Positions 31,000 to 32,273 of a stretch of 32,273 bases of DNA are shown here, piece by piece. The position numbers and the translations under genes were made by a program. A model generated the notes under the pieces. That model was given only the letters and a program-made list of their open reading frames with translations, did no database searches and had not been told where the DNA came from. Position 1 is the stretch's first letter; the number at the start of each line of letters is the position of its first letter. Origin of the DNA: Oscillibacter sp. (GTDB lineage Bacteria; Bacillota; Clostridia; Oscillospirales; Oscillospiraceae); assembly GCA_022652815.1 (NCBI GenBank), contig JALCRR010000020.1, forward strand, positions 1-32,273. The letters run 5' to 3'.

Positions 31000-31462
31000 G
31001 GTACACCTGCCTTTCCTTGGGAATTCCGAGATTTTTTGAAAGATCCTCTTGCAGCCGCGCATCAAGCGCGCAGTCCAGCTCCACACTGTACGGGCAGGGC
31101 GTACCGTCCGCGTCATTTTTTGTCGTGACTACGGGCGTACAGTCGATGCCAAGCGCGGCTGCCTCGTCCTTTATATATGCCTCGGTTTTTTCAGCTATGA
31201 GTTTTGACAGTTCTTCCTGCGTGTCACTTTGCAGTTCTTCCTGCCTTGCCGCAATTTTTTCTTCATAGTCTCCGTAATCCAACTTCAAGTCCCCTACATC
31301 CAACCCTTTGACCGGCAGCAACAAAACGATGAGCAGGAGCAGCCCCCCAGTCATGGAGGCAATTTTTCGCAGCGTTCCTTCCGGAATCAGACTCTGGGCA
31401 AGCGTTATTAGAATGGAGACCGCCACCACGGCCGTCAGCCAAACCCGCACCTTTTCCATCAT
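30977..31462 (-). CDS. spoIIIAF: Stage III sporulation protein AF
   Basis: A 161-residue protein with two N-terminal membrane helices (about 8-26 and 33-51) and a soluble domain that contains a charged helix at 68-95 and ends with the SVELDC...ERQVYHG region. It is a membrane component of the SpoIIIA channel complex. The start ATGATG overlaps the spoIIIAE stop (TGA inside ATGATG). Confidence 0.92.
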   Translation of the reverse strand: MMEKVRVWLTAVVAVSILITLAQSLIPEGTLRKIASMTGGLLLLIVLLLPVKGLDVGDLKLDYGDYEEKIAARQEELQSDTQEELSKLIAEKTEAYIKDEAAALGIDCTPVVTTKNDADGTPCPYSVELDCALDARLQEDLSKNLGIPKERQVYHGTGKSG

Positions 31463-32273
31463 GGTGTCACCGCCGCCACGAAGGACATAATGGAGACCAA
31501 CAGCAGCAGTGCGCAGGCCCCGGTCATGCCCAAAACCAGTCCGAACGCACCGCCCAGTCCATCAATCAGCCGGCAAAGTCCGGTGGAGCCAACCGTCCCG
31601 GCAAGGAACGCCGTCAGCTTGTACAGCAGGTACTGGATACCAAGCTGTAAGAAGGGGTACGCGCAGATCGAGAGAATCGCCAGCGTACCGAACACGCCGA
31701 TGGTTCCTTTCAAGACGCCCGCTCCTGCCAGCACCGTTTCGGACGCCTCCGACAGAATGCTACCCACCACGGGCACCGCTCCGGAAATGGCCGCGCGGGC
31801 GACTTTGACGGCAGCGCCATCCGCCGTTCCGGCAATCACCCGCACCACGGAGAGATAGACCGTAAAGGCAATCAGAACTGCGCTTAAAATCCAAACCACA
31901 ATTTTTTTCAGCGCGTCGGCAATGCCTCCCAATCTGTTTTCCGGCAGCATGGCAGCCGCCGTTAAGGCCCCGATGTACAGATAAACCGCCGGCAGCAACA
32001 GCCCTTGAATCAGTTGCAGCAAAAGATCAACGAAAAACACCGTCGTCACCTGCTGCACGGTGGCAGAGCCCACCGCGCCCGCAGTTGCAGCCGCTGCCGC
32101 CAGCGTGGGGAGCAAAACCTTGGAAAAATCGCTCATCGCGCGAATCGTCTCCGCGCCCAATCCAATCAGAGAATCCAAGCTGCCTGCCGTCAGTAAAGAG
32201 ATGGACAGTGCTCCTGCCATCGCCGTCAGATTGAGGCTTTTTGCGCCTGCTCCCTGTCCAAATCCGTCCACCA
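31459..32273 (-). CDS. spoIIIAE: Stage III sporulation protein AE, 3' part (cut by window edge)
   Basis: The last 271 or so codons of a polytopic membrane protein; the N-terminal part lies beyond the right edge (family length is near 390-400 residues). At least six hydrophobic segments are visible, with LIQGLLLPAVYLYIGALTAA, GAVPVVGSILSEASETVLAG and a C-terminal LLLLVSIMSFVAAVTP. Such proteins form the membrane-embedded part of the SpoIIIA complex. The reading frame stays open through the edge. Confidence 0.92.
   Translation of the reverse strand, partial: VDGFGQGAGAKSLNLTAMAGALSISLLTAGSLDSLIGLGAETIRAMSDFSKVLLPTLAAAAATAGAVGSATVQQVTTVFFVDLLLQLIQGLLLPAVYLYIGALTAAAMLPENRLGGIADALKKIVVWILSAVLIAFTVYLSVVRVIAGTADGAAVKVARAAISGAVPVVGSILSEASETVLAGAGVLKGTIGVFGTLAILSICAYPFLQLGIQYLLYKLTAFLAGTVGSTGLCRLIDGLGGAFGLVLGMTGACALLLLVSIMSFVAAVTP

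Overview
The window reads as a chromosomal housekeeping segment of a spore-forming, anaerobic Firmicute of class Clostridia, most likely an Oscillospirales/Oscillospiraceae-type gut bacterium. The reasons are the spoIIIA, spoIIM, spoIID and sigH genes, AGGAGG-type ribosome binding sites, TTGACA/TATAAT promoters, a Tyr T-box leader and the gene order. The taxon is inferred from protein style and synteny, not from a search. All but one of the roughly 37 genes lie on the minus strand, so transcription runs from right to left; the exception is asd.

In transcription order (high to low coordinates): a partial spoIIIAE, then spoIIIAF, AG and AH (engulfment-time channel), with yqhY (Asp23) and nusB behind their own promoter (29.4-32.3 kb). 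A strong terminator hairpin follows, then xseA-xseB-ispA. Next is an 840-bp stretch without a gene (25.61-26.46 kb), which I interpret as an OLE RNA gene. Then come oapA, dxs, tlyA, nadK, argR, a possible 26-codon membrane peptide gene and recN. This is the neighbourhood in which OLE RNA and its membrane partner OapA are known to sit. A Tyr T-box leader and tyrS follow, then an ABC-F ATPase gene that converges on asd across a shared bidirectional terminator.

The left half holds spoIID-queA-tgt (sporulation plus queuosine), yajC with a TIGR04086-type membrane protein, a 390-bp intergenic region rich in repeats and hairpins, spoIIM-xerD, ruvC-ruvA-(frameshifted small membrane ORF)-ruvB-glmM, sigH, a zinc-ribbon protein, a DUF1858 redox-type protein, trmK-nif3-yebC, and the first codons of an unidentified gene at the left edge.

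The most notable item is the OLE candidate at 25651-26300. Its two ends are complementary over 17 base pairs with two single-base bulges. It has its own extended -10 promoter, whose predicted start falls on the first paired base. It lies directly upstream of a four-helix membrane protein of the OapA type. Other points of interest are a sigH start codon that coincides with the predicted transcription start (leaderless), an ABC-F protein in which every checked motif of one composite ATP site is degenerate, a one-base frameshift in the ruvA-ruvB small ORF, several genes whose ribosome binding site or start lies in or just behind a terminator-like hairpin, and dif-like XerD-arm repeats upstream of the spoIIM-xerD pair.
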